NCBI GenBank assembly: GCA_020543525.1
Contig: JAHYIO010000004.1
Location: 2,170,001 to 2,234,000, forward strand
Source of the DNA: Coriolopsis trogii
Lineage: Eukaryota; Basidiomycota; Agaricomycetes; Polyporales; Polyporaceae
DNA: 64,000 nucleotides
Direction: 5' to 3'
The notes under the pieces are model-generated. The model made no database searches and was not told where the DNA came from. It saw nothing but the letters and a program-made list of their open reading frames with translations. Of this stretch, positions 9,326-21,279 are shown piece by piece; positions within the stretch are counted from its first letter, which is position 1; each line of letters starts with the position of its first letter. A program made the translations under genes and the position numbers.

Positions 9326-12300
9326 ATGGGGTCAACACGCACCCCGAAGGTGAATTCCGCAGCAGGCGGATTCCTAAAATGGGTACATGTCAGCCACAAG
9401 GAAGCAAACAAGGAGAACGTAGCTGTCAAAGCGCGCCGCAAAGCTTCGAACGTCTACCTCCACAAGCTATGGCTCACTCCCGACCAGATGACAAGACTGC
9501 AAGTGCTGTATCAGACAAACGCTATTGAGAAGCATGAATATGACCCACGTCAAGATGCAGACCAAGTCGCAGCTGCGGCTCTTCTTGCAACGATTGGCTT
9601 AGACCTTGATGCTCGCCAGAGCCTCGGCAACCGGTGGAGTGTTCGGTGGGGAAAGTCGTCTGAAAAAGGAGAAGCTGAGGGCTGGGGCCAAGAGGAGACC
9701 TGTCGAACACTATATCAGTGGTGCGTAGAACTGTCCTGGGACTGTAAAGCTTGTGCGGTAACCCAATTACCTTCTACAGCGACTGTGGCTATGATCACAC
9801 TGTCCGCAAGTTTAAGACTCGTCGGAATCCAGTTGATTTCACAGGCTGCCTTGCCCATGTTGAGGTGCTCTATCAGGTCAAGACAAGCAAGGTTCTACTT
9901 ATACGCGGTCATTTTGAGCACAACGACGCGTGTAAATCAGCTTTCACGGCACGTATCCCTACCTTCCCACTCCATCCCTCAGTATTCGCGGCCGCGCTCG
10001 AACAGCTCCAGCTTGGGGCGCAGCTTTCAGAGATACAAGAGACGAACAGAAACCTTATCAGACAATGTGGCTATCCTGAGCAGCCGAGAGACTTACGTTC
10101 ATCCCAATTCCGGTGGTTATTACGGAAATCTGACACCCGCTCCCTCTACTGTCAATTCAATCGGCTCCGCGGCATCCGTACCTCGGTTCCACCTCATGTC
10201 AACGTGCACGAGTGGCTGGACCCAACATCACCTGCATACATCCAGGCCTTTGCCGATGCTGTCTTCCACTATTCGGCGTGCGCCGAGAAGGAGGATCGTT
10301 TCGAGGTCTGTATCGCAACGGACGACATGCGTCATTCAACATGGCAATATGCGCACGACTCACAGCTCATCCTGGACGGGACTTTTGGTGTCTGTGACCG
10401 GAAGGTCCTGCTCTTCATCGCCATGGGCGTTGATGAACACAACCGGGGAGTGCCTCTGGCGTTCTTCTTCTTCTCTGCCCCTTCTGGAAACCAGCAGACA
10501 TCAGCAGGCTACAACACTGAGATCCTCACAAAATTACTCAAGCAATGGAAAGAAGACCTCGAACGCATCAAAGGCATCAGCTTCCAACCCAAAGTCGCCA
10601 TCACTGACACGGACCTGAAAGAACACGGTGCCCTGTTGGCTGTCTTCCCTGGCATCTGGCTACTCATCTGTCTGTTCCATCTCCGTCAGTCATGGCGCAA
10701 CCATCGGACACGTGTACTCAAGGGAGCATCCGCTACTCACAATCAGTTGTGCGCTCGTCTTCGACGCCTTGAAGAGGTGCTGATTGCGTCCACGGACCAT
10801 GCTGCTGCTATGCATCTACTCAGCGTCGAGTCACTGGTCATACAAGCAATGCCCAATGGCTCTGCACGTACCGGAGCTGAGGAGCACGTTGCGTATCTCA
10901 AAGCCTACTGGATGTCGGAGCCGTTGTGGGAGGGCTGGTCTACCTTTGCGCGCCAGCGAGCAGCCGAGATTCTCAAGTGCAAGATCACTGGCGTCCTGCC
11001 CACAACCAATCATCTCGAGGGGTTCAATGGCGTACTCAAGCGCAAGCATCTTCGTCGGTGGCAGAGAGGGGGTCGACGGCTGCGCGTGGATGTGCTCCTT
11101 CATCTCCTGGTCTTCTCCATCCTTCCTTCCATATTTCAGGCACGTGCACTTGAGAAGGAGGAGAACGCACGCCTCAGGAGCCAGCTGCACGCATTGCCGG
11201 GCGGGGAAGCACTTGTCAAACAACACATAGAACGACATGACGGTGCACGCTACTCGCGGAAACAGTACCCCCCTCCCATTGTCTATACCACTCTCACCGT
11301 CGACCCGGAGCGTGACATGCAGGCAGTGGATCTCGAGCAGCATGGCCAAATTGGCGTGCCCACGTTTGACGATCGAACTCGCACCTTCGAGTTTGACTGC
11401 TTCTCATCCGCCGCCCTTGCCTCAGATGTCTTGCCAACACGCTATACAATCTCACTCGGACTGGATGGATCAGCCGGATGCTCGTGTCCTGACTACCTCT
11501 ACAGAGGGCATGCATGCAAGCACATCCGTGCCGCGCTCCTCCGGCTCCAGTCGCTGCGCTTGCGCGGCCTTGCCATACCTGTGATTGACATACCTTGCAC
11601 CGAGGACGAGGCACGTATCCGCTTTCTCAAGACACCACCCCTCGTAAAGCCCCTCACCACCAACATCCCTCCCTCATCTCCTGCTACCAGTGATCCTGAA
11701 CCTTCTAGTAGCCTCCCGATGTCCCCCGCCGAACTGCTGAGGCAACGCGCAGCCCAGGTTGTTGAGGATGTGGTGAGGGAGCCGGGTGACGTCTTCCAGT
11801 TCCGGAGAGATGAGTTGTTCTTGCAGACGAAGGCGGGCTCTGTCCAAGACGATGATGTGGTTGGAGAGAACGATGAAGAGCGTGATGAAGAGGACAGCGA
11901 AGATGACACGGACGACGAAGACGAGGGCAACATGGCCGGAATGGAAGGCAGGAAGGAAGCAGTGCAAGGGAGCGCGCATGCAGGTCTCAACCGACAAGTG
12001 GTGGGACGCGTTCTGTATGAACTTGACGTGATTGGACCGCAGTTGGGCGAGTTGTCGCGCCTCCTGCATGGCGCCTCTTTATCCGAGGCAGACGTTGATC
12101 GAACCTTGACTGCGAAGACTTATATGGACGAACTCTCCGCTCAACTCTCGCGGATGCTTTCTGACGTTGATGCCGAGAATTCCAGCGGCAGGTCGTCTCA
12201 CGCGGTCCAAATGCCCTCTGCTCTCTTTCCTTCATCCGCATATCTCCACACAATCCCGCCGCTTCGACCATGCACCCCTCCCTCCATTAGTACTGCAAAA

Positions 12301-12387
12301 CAGAACCAAGAGCGTATCCTTGCCGCCATCCTGCCGCCTTCACCCGAGAAGACCCAGAGGCGCCATGATTCTCATAGTATACACTAG
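9326..12387 (+). CDS. MULE transposase with DDE core and SWIM zinc finger
   Basis: Two exons, 9326-9720 and 9780-12387, joined over a 59-bp GT-AG intron, give an uninterrupted 1,000-residue protein. Residues about 100-230 hold a Cys/His-containing DNA-binding-like region (CGYDHTVRKFK). The RNase-H-like transposase core has candidate catalytic residues D331 (in ILDGTFG), D408 or D410 (in AITDTDLKEHG) and E545 (in NHLEGFNGVLKR), with the CLFHLRQSW motif between them. A SWIM finger follows (C699-x-C701-x9-C711-x-H713), then an acidic stretch rich in Asp and Glu. The start is the ATG beginning MGSTRTPK; an upstream in-frame codon at 9137 is possible. This domain order is typical of fungal Mutator-like elements. 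It should cut at the inverted repeats and insert with a 9-bp duplication. Confidence 0.9.
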
Positions 12388-12398
12388 AAGAGCCTCTC

Positions 12399-12626
12399 TA
12401 ATATGGTACAAAAGCTTGGTTATGCATGTTTTCTATCGATTGCGAGCAAAACGCCGCCCGCGCGCGCGATAATGATGGAGTGCGACGAGCAGGAAGGGGA
12501 GGGCGGGATGGGCGGGATGGGCGGCGGGATGATACTGTATAAGGCAGGAAGGGGATTGACGCTGGGGTGAGATAAGCTGATGGGACTATTCCTGATCAGG
12601 AAAGTGGGTGGTCGTGCTCACCTTCC
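12399..12626 (-). repeat. Right terminal inverted repeat of the MULE
   Basis: Reverse complement of 8782-9009 with few mismatches, including the CGCGCGCG run and the GGGCGGGAT repeats. It starts 11 bp after the transposase stop codon. Confidence 0.92.
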
Positions 12627-12635
12627 GGGATTCCA
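12627..12635. repeat. Right target-site duplication of the MULE
   Basis: GGGATTCCA, identical to 8773-8781. After it the sequence resumes alignment with segment S of the other units (GCGCACCTGC at 12640). Confidence 0.93.
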
Positions 12636-14574
12636 TGCCGCGCACCTGCGCGTTCCGGTAACGCAGGGCCCTAGCACAGCTTACTCTGGTGGGAGAAAGA
12701 GAGGGCTATCTGCCCCGGTATCGTCAGTCTACGGTGAGTCAACAGTCGTCTTCACCCTGTCCAGTCCTAGTACCCCGCACACCGGCATCCGTCTCGACTT
12801 ATCTGGCTGCACATTGCATGTGTAATCGCTGGTTCAGACGCACACTCAAGGTAACGTCGGATGCCGTTCTTGCGTATTCGGTGATGCAGGTAGCCGCCTT
12901 CAATGTATTCCTCTTGGAACATGCTTCGCCAACGCGCCGTCGGCCTCTAGGCGTCGACGAAACTGCTCAGGACTATCGATGGTGACTCCGACCTTAGACG
13001 GGACGCCCAGTTTCACCACGTCCTGGCTATAGGCACTCCCGAATATCGAATATCATCCATCAGCCCGTACGTATATCATCCACGCATATATCTCGTCTTG
13101 CTGCACCACTCGCGCTGTTTCTCATGAGGAGCACTATGTCAGACCAAGTCCTTCTAAGCGCTTGGACCGACGAGTACGATCGTACCGTCATCCATGGGCT
13201 CTGCAGGTGAGTACCAACGCTAATTCTGCATGTGGGGCTCACTAGCGTCGACGACCAACTAGTCCTCCGACGAGGCAAAATCTTCAAAGCTTGTGCGAGG
13301 AGTGATGATCCCGATGATCCCGCAGGACCTCCTGGAGACGGACGCCTGATCTCAACGCTAGTTCCTTGGGCTACGTCTCCTGCATCAACACGCTGAGCTC
13401 TGCAGGCAACGCTTCATAGCTCCGCATTCGTTGGTCAGTCTTTCTTCTCATTCTGACAACGACGCATATCCATATTCACTCTGATCTCTTTTGACCACGA
13501 TGACCACACACCACCCCTGTCGTGTCCTCCTGCAGGCCCCTCAACGTCTACGAGGCTGTACGCTTGTACGGACAACCTAGTCTGGGCCGCGCTAGCCAGG
13601 AATGAGCCTGAATAAGCTCGCTGCGCCCACTTGCCCTCACCCTCCGGCCAAGGAATCGTGATCACCAATAGTTTACGCATCGTGCTCCTATCTGTAAGTA
13701 CTACATCTTCATGCGGACTCGCACCCGTAATGAAACCTTGCTATTGGGGCCGCGAAACGAGGACGATGAACCAATATCTGCCCGGCCCCAGGCCATGTAA
13801 CGGGGACCGGTGTGCATGCAATGCGTTCATTGTCTCTCCTCCCTCATGACTGGTGTCCAAGCAGGATGCGGCGCCCTGTTTGTTCTCCGAGGTGTCAGCA
13901 GCTTCTGGACGGCCTCTTGTATCATCACACTTACGGCCAAAACACCTTGCTATGACGACTCAGAGGTGGCTTATGATACGACACGGTCGCACACACGACG
14001 TAGCAAGTGCACCTGGCAGGCGAGCGACGCTCTGGATAGTCTGTACATACGGTGGTCAAAGAGTCGTTCGCGTACTGTACGTACCAACTCGCGCGTCCCG
14101 TATGAGTGTTGGCTACTGTGGCTTTGCTCCGTAGGAAGTTTGTAACGTAGATTCTGTACGGGATATCACTGACGACACTGTGAACGACCTATCGTGTATC
14201 TCGTACGGGTACGGGTACATTTCGTGAGTGCGGGAGTTGTCCAGAATGTGTGTCTCGAGCGGTGAGCGGCGAGTACGTGGGTGAATCGGAAGAACAGGTC
14301 TGGGACTGTATGGCACAAACGACTATGCTCCAGGCGTGGTTGTGAGATCAGACGGAGATCAGACAGAAACGAAACGGAGATAAGACAGAGACGGAACAAA
14401 GCATATCCGGACGTAAGTGTAAGAGCAGTATCGTCATGCGTGCCAGTGACGTTTATGCGACATACACGCATGACGGAGGAGAGAGCGAATACGAAAGGAG
14501 GACCCACAACAAGGAATACTACTCGAGAGACGAGCCGAGATGAGGACATAGGTACGGAATGCGGATGTATGGCA
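12636..14574. other. Segment S of unit B, part right of the transposon
   Basis: Continues the S alignment with 2300-4307 and 22390-24369. Shared landmarks are the CATGGGCTCTGCAG block near 13193 and the CATGCTCCAGGC-like block near 14326. No frame carries a recognisable domain and the frames differ between copies. I see no intact gene. Confidence 0.5.
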
Positions 14575-17500
14575 TTACTTCTTTGAGGTCCCAGGGGGAG
14601 GAGATCCAACCACGGACAACGCCCCACCCGCGTCAGCATCGACGTAGGCACCGGGAGATGCGCTAGGTGCGATGCCATCACGACCTGCACTCCGAGTCGC
14701 GGGATCGCCATCGAGTAGTACAGCGGCGAGTGATCCGCCATCCGACTCGAACGCAGACGCAGACTCGGACTCGGACTCGCGTTCGGTATTGGCCTTAGTC
14801 TCTGGTAATGCTGCAAGGTCGCGAGCCTCAGACGACGCAACGACGTGCGATCCGGCCGCGTCCGTGCCTCCGTGGGGTACTGACGTGCTCTGTCTGGCGA
14901 CTCTCGTATCAGCAGTCACTTCAGCGACAGCTGGACCTCCGGCGTCGCGCCCGACGCCCTCGAGGGTCGGGAGCAAGCCTCCGTCCGACATCGTAGGGGC
15001 GTCCGGCTCGTTCGAGCCATCAGCTCCAACGCGAGGTTCACCAGACGACATCGCCTCAGGTGGAATGGATTCGGCTGTGTTCAGAGCGAGCCCGGGATGT
15101 TTGCGAGCGTTGGATGGGGTGTGCGGTGTCTGCGATATAGCCTGGGGAATATGGGCGCCGGCAGACTCGGATGAGGCTCGAACAGGAGTAACTCCGAGTG
15201 GGACAGAGACGTATGGATCGGCAGTGTCAGAGGATGTTGGTGGAGATTCCTCGACAATTTCCGGGACGCGAGGTGGAACATGATGAAGTGACTCGTCGAC
15301 GTTCGTGTGCTGAGGGGATGTCGAAGACAGTTGACTGTATCCGGATGCGAGCTGAGCAGTCTCGGCTAGGACCGGTAGTATGTCTTCTGGCCCGGATGCA
15401 CGTCCATCCACAGGCTTAGGTTCAGAGGACGATCCACCATAGTCGCCAGGCTGTCTAGCCACGGATGAAGCATCTGTGTCGCTGTTCAGCGAGGGCTCGG
15501 TCGCACGAGAATGGTCAGCAATAGCTGAGTCACTCGACCCTCGCTCGACGGATACAGATGTCAGGTGCAAGACTGGGGCTGGAGTCACGACATCCAACGG
15601 CGCATCCCCGGCCTCGCTCCCAGCCTGAGTACTGAGCGATGTTGCAGCATGGTCGTCTTGACCAGACCCCTCGGACGGCATGGCTGCATCCGACACATTT
15701 CCTGTTTCTTGTACCTGTCCTACATCCTGTGTTCCATTCCCGATTGTAAGGCCAGATCACAATATAGCCAGAGTAACAAATTCGCACCTGCTGAGGCGGT
15801 ACGAGACCGAGTTCACTGCGCCGCATCCCTCCCATCCATTCCTTGTTTTCGTCCGAAATCCAAAATGGAAGGTCCGGCCCATCCCCTTCATATGCATCGA
15901 GTAGTCGACTCAAGCCCTTGACAAGCTCCCGGGAGAGTACTCCACATCCGCTTCCATGTCTGCGCAGCATGTCCAGGAGGGCATCCACTGCATCTGCGTC
16001 TCCTGCATATGCTGTCCACTGCCGCAAGAACAGAGCCTTCCCAAAATCCATGAAGGCATGGCGTGTGTAGGCGCGAATGATGTTGACCATCTTCTTTTCC
16101 TCGGGATCGGTTTCTTCCTGGGCCTGTGTCGTGATGCACGTCCGAAGCAGAAGATCTAGACCACCAACGTAGACTTTCGTGATCGAGGGATTGGGCGTCG
16201 AATGGTGATGGGATATGAGATGGCTGGCGGCGAGAGCAACTGTGAGATAATTGATGTGTGAGTGCTAAGAGCTACGATGAATTGTATGTGCAGCTCACGA
16301 TATCGGCGTGTGTTGATGTTCAGCGGGAGTATGCATTCCTGCATGGTCACTAGAAGAGAGTTCACTTCAAACAGAATATGTGACTGATATTCTTCCTCTG
16401 ACAGCCAAGCGGGATGCTCAGTGTTGTCACCCAACATGACCGCCAATGTCATCAATGCAAGATTGGCACCTGACGGATCAGACGATAATCTTAATTCCCT
16501 GAGATATGGATCAATGGAATGTCTCAAGCTGGAGTTGGAACACATATATGATGTAAGTAACATGGCGTTATCGAAGGCGGCAGATGTCTGATACGTCCAA
16601 TGCCACACATTGTTGTTCCCGGCCCCATCTCGATAGCGCACATTCGCCTCCTCAATTTGAAGGAAGCACTGGGTTGCGTTGTTAGTATCTAGTTCCAAGA
16701 TGCACGGAGAGGCAGTATCGAGGTAGGAAACGTCCAATGTGGTCGTGTAGGCAGTAACAATGGTGGCCACATCTAGCTTTTGCCGCGTGTCCTCGAGCAG
16801 CTCCCGCTCGCGTGTACTCCATGCTATACTGTCAAAAACCTGCTCGACAAAACGAGCTGACCTTGTGCAGAAGGAGCTGAGTATTGGGCGAGAATGCTGC
16901 CACTGCGCAGAGAGCCTTGTGAGGTATGCGGGGAGCAGACGTGATGCAGCAGCGATTGGTCGATGACCAATGCACATGATCTTGAAGACTGCCAGTGATG
17001 CCGGTGACACATATGAGCAGCCATAAGCAACAGTCGGAAGGATGGTTGTCACGATGGTGAAGAGAAGTAGGATGCCAACAAAGATTGATGCTATGGAGGC
17101 GACCGTACGGTTCAAGTGCCACAAAAGGACGAGGAGGCCAGCGAAGAATAGAACTGATGCGACCTGCAGCAAGATAGGGAGGAAGGCAACAATCGCCTCG
17201 ACGCGCCATTTGATCAAGTTGTTGAGGCGGTGTTGTCGGAGGCGGGCAGTTTGGCGTGAATTGCCAGACAAGCCGGAGCTGTACTCGTTCAACCATTGCT
17301 TGACGAGGATGCCGACGGAGGCGGCTGAGAGACTGAAGATGAGGCTGGAGAACCAGAGTGCGTTCAACCAGACGGCCCAGTTGGGAACTGAGGGGGAAGG
17401 AGAGGGCACAGCAGCCCAAGTTGTGGCAGGAAGGGTGGAGTTGACGAAGCGATCATTCACCGTGAAGCTGCCCAACTGCGCGGAAATCCGCTCGAGTGCA

Positions 17501-18052
17501 TCAAGCACAGGGTCAGGGGATTGAGGTGCGAGCATAGAGTAGGATTGGACGTTGAATGCAGTTAGAATGGCTGAGAACAGACCGGCCTGTTGTGTTGTCG
17601 TAAGATGGAGAGCACGTGCAAAGTGTAGGCGACCTACGTAGACGAGCAGCGTATCAATCTCACCATTCCATCTCTTGATGTTTTCGTCGCTGTAGCTCTT
17701 GACCGCATCTGCCAGTTTTGTCCATGCTTTCGCTCTATCATCCTGCGCATTATCATCACGCCAATAGGCCTAAAACAGAGCCCGAGCTATTGATCATCAA
17801 ATCGTGTTGCACATCAGGGAATACTCACCTCAGCGGAGGGCAACAACCACGGTAGGTTGGGTATGTCCTGAAGCGCGGTTGAAGTTGTCAATAAGGTGGT
17901 ATGAATCCATAACTCACATCGGACATTGAGGAACCCGCATTTGTATGCCCAGCCTCAACTTCTGGGACAGCATCTTCAGGTGAGTTGGCCCCGGCATTGT
18001 TCTCCACCAAAAGTGAGTCGGGATGGGCAGCAGGGTGCAAAGTAGTCGACAT
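14575..18052 (-). CDS. DUF6535 family membrane protein, copy B
   Basis: Six exons (17918-18052, 17829-17867, 17638-17769, 16299-17586, 15788-16239, 14575-15726) with canonical splice sites join into an open 1,065-residue frame. Residues 1-58 are variable. Residues 80-102 carry the conserved YSDENIKRWN and IDTLLVY motifs. Four hydrophobic segments follow at about 103-119, 176-198, 233-259 and 263-289, with the strongly conserved VKQWLNEY and ARLRQHRLNNL motifs between the second and third. This matches the DUF6535 domain of polypore fungi. A soluble helical region follows. The last 380 residues are Ser/Glu/Pro-rich with a SESESASA run, probably disordered. Biochemical role unknown. Copies C and D share the same exon plan. 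Confidence 0.88.
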
Positions 18053-18459
18053 GGAGGGTGAGGACAGGAGGGCAGCGATGGGACGATGGCCACCTGTGGG
18101 CTGTGGACGAGTGCAGCGTGGTCAGCGTGCGGCCTTGACTTGAGGCATGCATCTATTCGGATCCGAAGACACCGCATGATCATACGGGTGCCACTTCGCC
18201 GGGATTCGGGCCTTGTCAGCCGTGTCGTCCACGGGCTCTTCGTCTTCCCCCTGGGGACAACGAGACCGCCAGTCCCCTCGCACTCCAGCCGTTCCTTCCC
18301 GCTCTGTTTGCAACATGAGTTCAGACGTACGCTGATGCCTTGGCCTACGGCGGCGCTCGCCCCTGGTCACGCTCACTACCACGACTGTCATCCGATCAGG
18401 TTCCATTCATGGCATTGTACGCACGAGTGTCAGCTTCACCGCGCACGGTCATGCCAGTC
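18053..18459. other. Upstream region of DUF6535 copy B
   Basis: Non-coding as far as I can see. It resembles the region upstream of DUF6535 copy C (27829-28300), including a GTGCAGCGTGGTCAG block about 60 bp before the start codon, so it probably contains the promoter. Confidence 0.5.
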
Positions 18460-19240
18460 TTGGTACGCATTTCTGAGCGTATCACCTATGTCCTCTCGGT
18501 ATCTAGTGAGCATACACCGCAAAGCCTCTCACCAGCGTGCGCCTCGAGCTCGTTCCGTCTGTCATCAAGATCTGAACGCCCCCTACTCCTCCTCGGATGC
18601 TCTTCGATACTCACATTTTGCACATCAAGCACGACAGCCCAGGGCAGCCAGACTTCCATGCATCGAAGCATGCTGACAAATTCACTATACCCGCCTTCGC
18701 TGCAGGTATTCTGTCATGCTCGAGCGCGCGCATCCACCTACTCTCCAGACTTCCAATCTTACGGTGCATCGAAGCCGCAGTCCGGGTACCACAGCGCATC
18801 CTTGCGCAGTATCAGAAGCTGAGCATCTTCTGCCTCTCGTCATCCTTGCCGAAATGCCTGAGGAGAGCGGTGTCCGCCAGCAACACGCACTGGCAGTACT
18901 GCACCAGGTGCCGCACGAGCGGCAGAGAGAAGTGGAGGAAATGGTCATGGAGGCGGTGAGCGTACCTCCGAGGGCGCGGCGACGTCTCTGCCACGAGGAG
19001 TTGTGGCCAGGGCAACTTGCAAAACGCATGCAACTAGAGCAACTAGATAGATTCGATCTCAGTGAGAACAAACGGATGCACATGGCGAAGAGGCATGAGA
19101 TATTGTCGAAGACCTCTTGGAAGACGACAGCTTCATATCGTCCGGGGAGGCGACGGCCATCTGTCGTCCTCGTTCCGGCATTCCGAGAAGGCGGATATCG
19201 TGAGGAGCTCCTAGAGCGCAAGTATCAGGCTGGAAGCGTG
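18460..19240 (-). pseudogene. Unrecognised decayed gene Z, copy 1
   Basis: The minus strand contains conserved fragments shared with 20430-21060 and 28440-29230: a stretch ending LPLVRHLVQY, a TAL-containing stretch, and a block before LSFWY. In copy 2 the matching words are LPLVAHSVQR and LSFWY. Frames shift repeatedly and no domain is recognisable. I infer a lost gene that belonged to the repeat unit downstream of DUF6535. Orientation is inferred from the shared fragments only. Confidence 0.35.
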
Positions 19241-19761
19241 CTCGTTGTAGGTGACTATGCGATCAGAGAGCAGGGGTGGGATCAAAGGAGCGCTGTCGCC
19301 CTTGTCATGAGACAGTCGGTGACGGTCTTGGCGACTATACGGTAGCTCTAATGGATGCGGGACTTACGGTGTACAGACATGATCGATCAGCCGGCATCAG
19401 GAGCAGAACAACTAGTTCACTGTCCGGCGCACTCGCAGGAGCACTCACCTGGAGGGTATGGGGTCATACACGACCTGTTCTGACTCGCTTCGCCCCTGGG
19501 CACTAGCGCGCCACCGCCTCTAGGTTCCTACGGGTCCTCAAAAGGGGCATGGGCAGCAAGCTCGTGCGTGTGGGCGCGAGGCGCTGCGTTGCGAGGTCCG
19601 CGCTCACGAATATATGCTTCGCTCCCATCTCAGCACGGAGTGGGCGAGCGTCATGACTGTGTTGCGGGTCGAGACAGTGGACAGGGTGTAAAACAGGATG
19701 GAGTCTAGGACGTGTGCAGATCTCCAGCCAGCGCTTCAGCTGCTCTGGATAAGCGGAGAGA
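19241..19761. other. Unassigned
   Basis: No supported gene or repeat seen. It lies between the Z relic and the adenylate-forming enzyme relic. Confidence 0.3.
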
Positions 19762-20170
19762 AGAGCGCGTACGTACCTGCGGTGGGGAGGATACCTAGTA
19801 TGACAGGAGTTTCGTCGTTGGCCTTGGCCTCCTGCGATGTGGTGTAGTCGTTGGACATGCCACTGTAGTCAGCAGAGTAGAGTGTGGCGGCTTCGCGGCT
19901 AGCGCGATAGACCTCCGGTAAAGAATTGGCTTGCTCGCCGTTCCGCATCGGAGTAGACGAAGGCAAGGTGCTCGGGACTGTACTCCGCGCGCCGTTCAAA
20001 CATACCAAGGATGGTTAAGTTGATTCCGAGCTCCGGGTGCCCGACAATTTCGCTGATCGTGGTCCGGCCCTCCACCGTCGGTGCAGTCGGCCTGTACAGG
20101 CCGAGTGCGTGCTTGAGCGGCGATGACAGCGAGGGTTGAATCAAATCGACTGCCTGAGAGGCAGAAGCGA
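19762..20170 (-). pseudogene. Relic of first exon of an adenylate-forming reductase
   Basis: The minus-strand translation matches exon 1 of the intact gene at 56501-60945. It has EYSPEHLAFVYSD against HSPEHPVFVYPD, then SREAATLYSADYSGM against RKAATISSAHYSRM, and GILPTAG against GILATAG. Even the splice-donor context CAGGTACGTACGCGCTCT is kept. A frameshift separates the two halves near 19925, and nothing downstream of exon 1 is visible. It is a truncated pseudogene, inverted relative to the intact gene and about 36 kb away. Confidence 0.85.
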
Positions 20171-20429
20171 GGGGGCGTATATTGCCCAAGCGGTGTCAGT
20201 CGTCCCTATGCGACGGGCAAGGGTCTTGAACTGTACATCGAGCTGGAGCGACCACAGAGCTTTCTTTCGTGCGGAGGTTTTCTTATGTTGCACATAAGGG
20301 CGCTCGTAACAGGACATGGTCGCAGAGTATCCCCTCGAATAAGCAGAGCACACTTGACATAGCTACAGCACATGCGGATTGCGAGCGTAGAGTCCGGGGT
20401 ATGTTGCGACAACATCGCAACCTATGTGG
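20171..20429. other. Unassigned
   Basis: Nothing recognisable beyond short overlapping frames. Confidence 0.3.
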
Positions 20430-21060
20430 GGACGTAGAGGTGGAGACCGTCGTGTTCATCATCTGAAGTAGAGCGACACAAGCAAGACAGACCTCGCGAC
20501 GAAGAGAGGCCGCTACAGCGAAGGGCCAAGCGCAGCAGCGAGAAGGTCACGCAGACTGGAGAGGTGGTCCACATACTACACGGCATCTCCATCCTCCGCG
20601 ACATCGAAGCCGTAGTCCGAGTTCCGCGCCGCCTCTTGGGACAGATACCAGAAGCTGAGCGTCATCTCGCTCTCCTCTTCGTCGCTTCCATAGTACCCAG
20701 GAAGAGCGGTGTACGCCGAGAGCAGCGTCAGGTACCTCTGCACCGAATGCGCCACGAGTGGCAGAGGAGAGGGGAGAGAAAACGGGGATGGGGGCGGCTG
20801 CTGTACTTGTGAGCGCGTGGCGATGTTTGTCGCGAGGTACATCACAGAGTGGTCGTCGAACGCGACGAGCATATCTTACCATGCGGTTGAGATATCTCGC
20901 TGACGAAGCTCTCTGAAAAAAGGATTGGTGAGATGTGGGGCAAAGTGCGTGGGATCGGGATCGGGATACCGTGGATAGTCTCTTGCGTGACGCATATCGA
21001 TCGAGCCAGAGCAGCAGGGGCTCTGCGGCGGTCCACGTTCCCATAGCGTCCGAGACGGCG
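20430..21060 (-). pseudogene. Unrecognised decayed gene Z, copy 2
   Basis: Best preserved Z copy. A minus-strand frame (20576-20872) begins MLVAFDDHSVMYLATNIAT and contains LPLVAHSVQRYLTLLSAYTA and LSFWYLSQE. A second frame (20547-21044) upstream includes TWTAAEPLLLWLDRYA. No splice model joins these cleanly. Similarity to copies at 18460-19240 and 28440-29230 shows that this was once coding. No known family recognised. It lies directly upstream of Kre9/KNH copy C. Confidence 0.4.
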
Positions 21061-21279
21061 GACGTCTTAAGGAGTTCGTATAGCGCGTAAGGATCCCGCT
21101 AAAAGCTCGCTCGTTGTGTCACGGAGTATGCGATGCCACGATCGGAACCATGAGTGAGAGAGCGGGAGTGGGACTGGAGGAGTGAGGTCGCTGGTGCCGT
21201 GACACAGTGGGCACGTGTGCTTCAGGTGCACGAGAAGGCCAGCGACCGATATGGAACAGGCATTCCATGGTAGCTTCGG

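Larger units (their letters stand above)
8782..12626 (+). mobile_element. Mutator-like (MULE) DNA transposon, apparently complete
   Basis: A 3,845-bp element bounded by inverted repeats (8782-9009 and 12399-12626, 228 bp each, only a handful of mismatches) and by a perfect 9-bp direct repeat GGGATTCCA (8773-8781 and 12627-12635). Duplications of about 9 bp and long terminal repeats are typical of Mutator-like elements. It carries one transposase gene, which ends 11 bp before the right inverted repeat. It sits within segment S of repeat unit B; units A and C have the same segment without it. The open transposase frame and matching ends suggest recent, possibly autonomous, activity. Confidence 0.93.
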
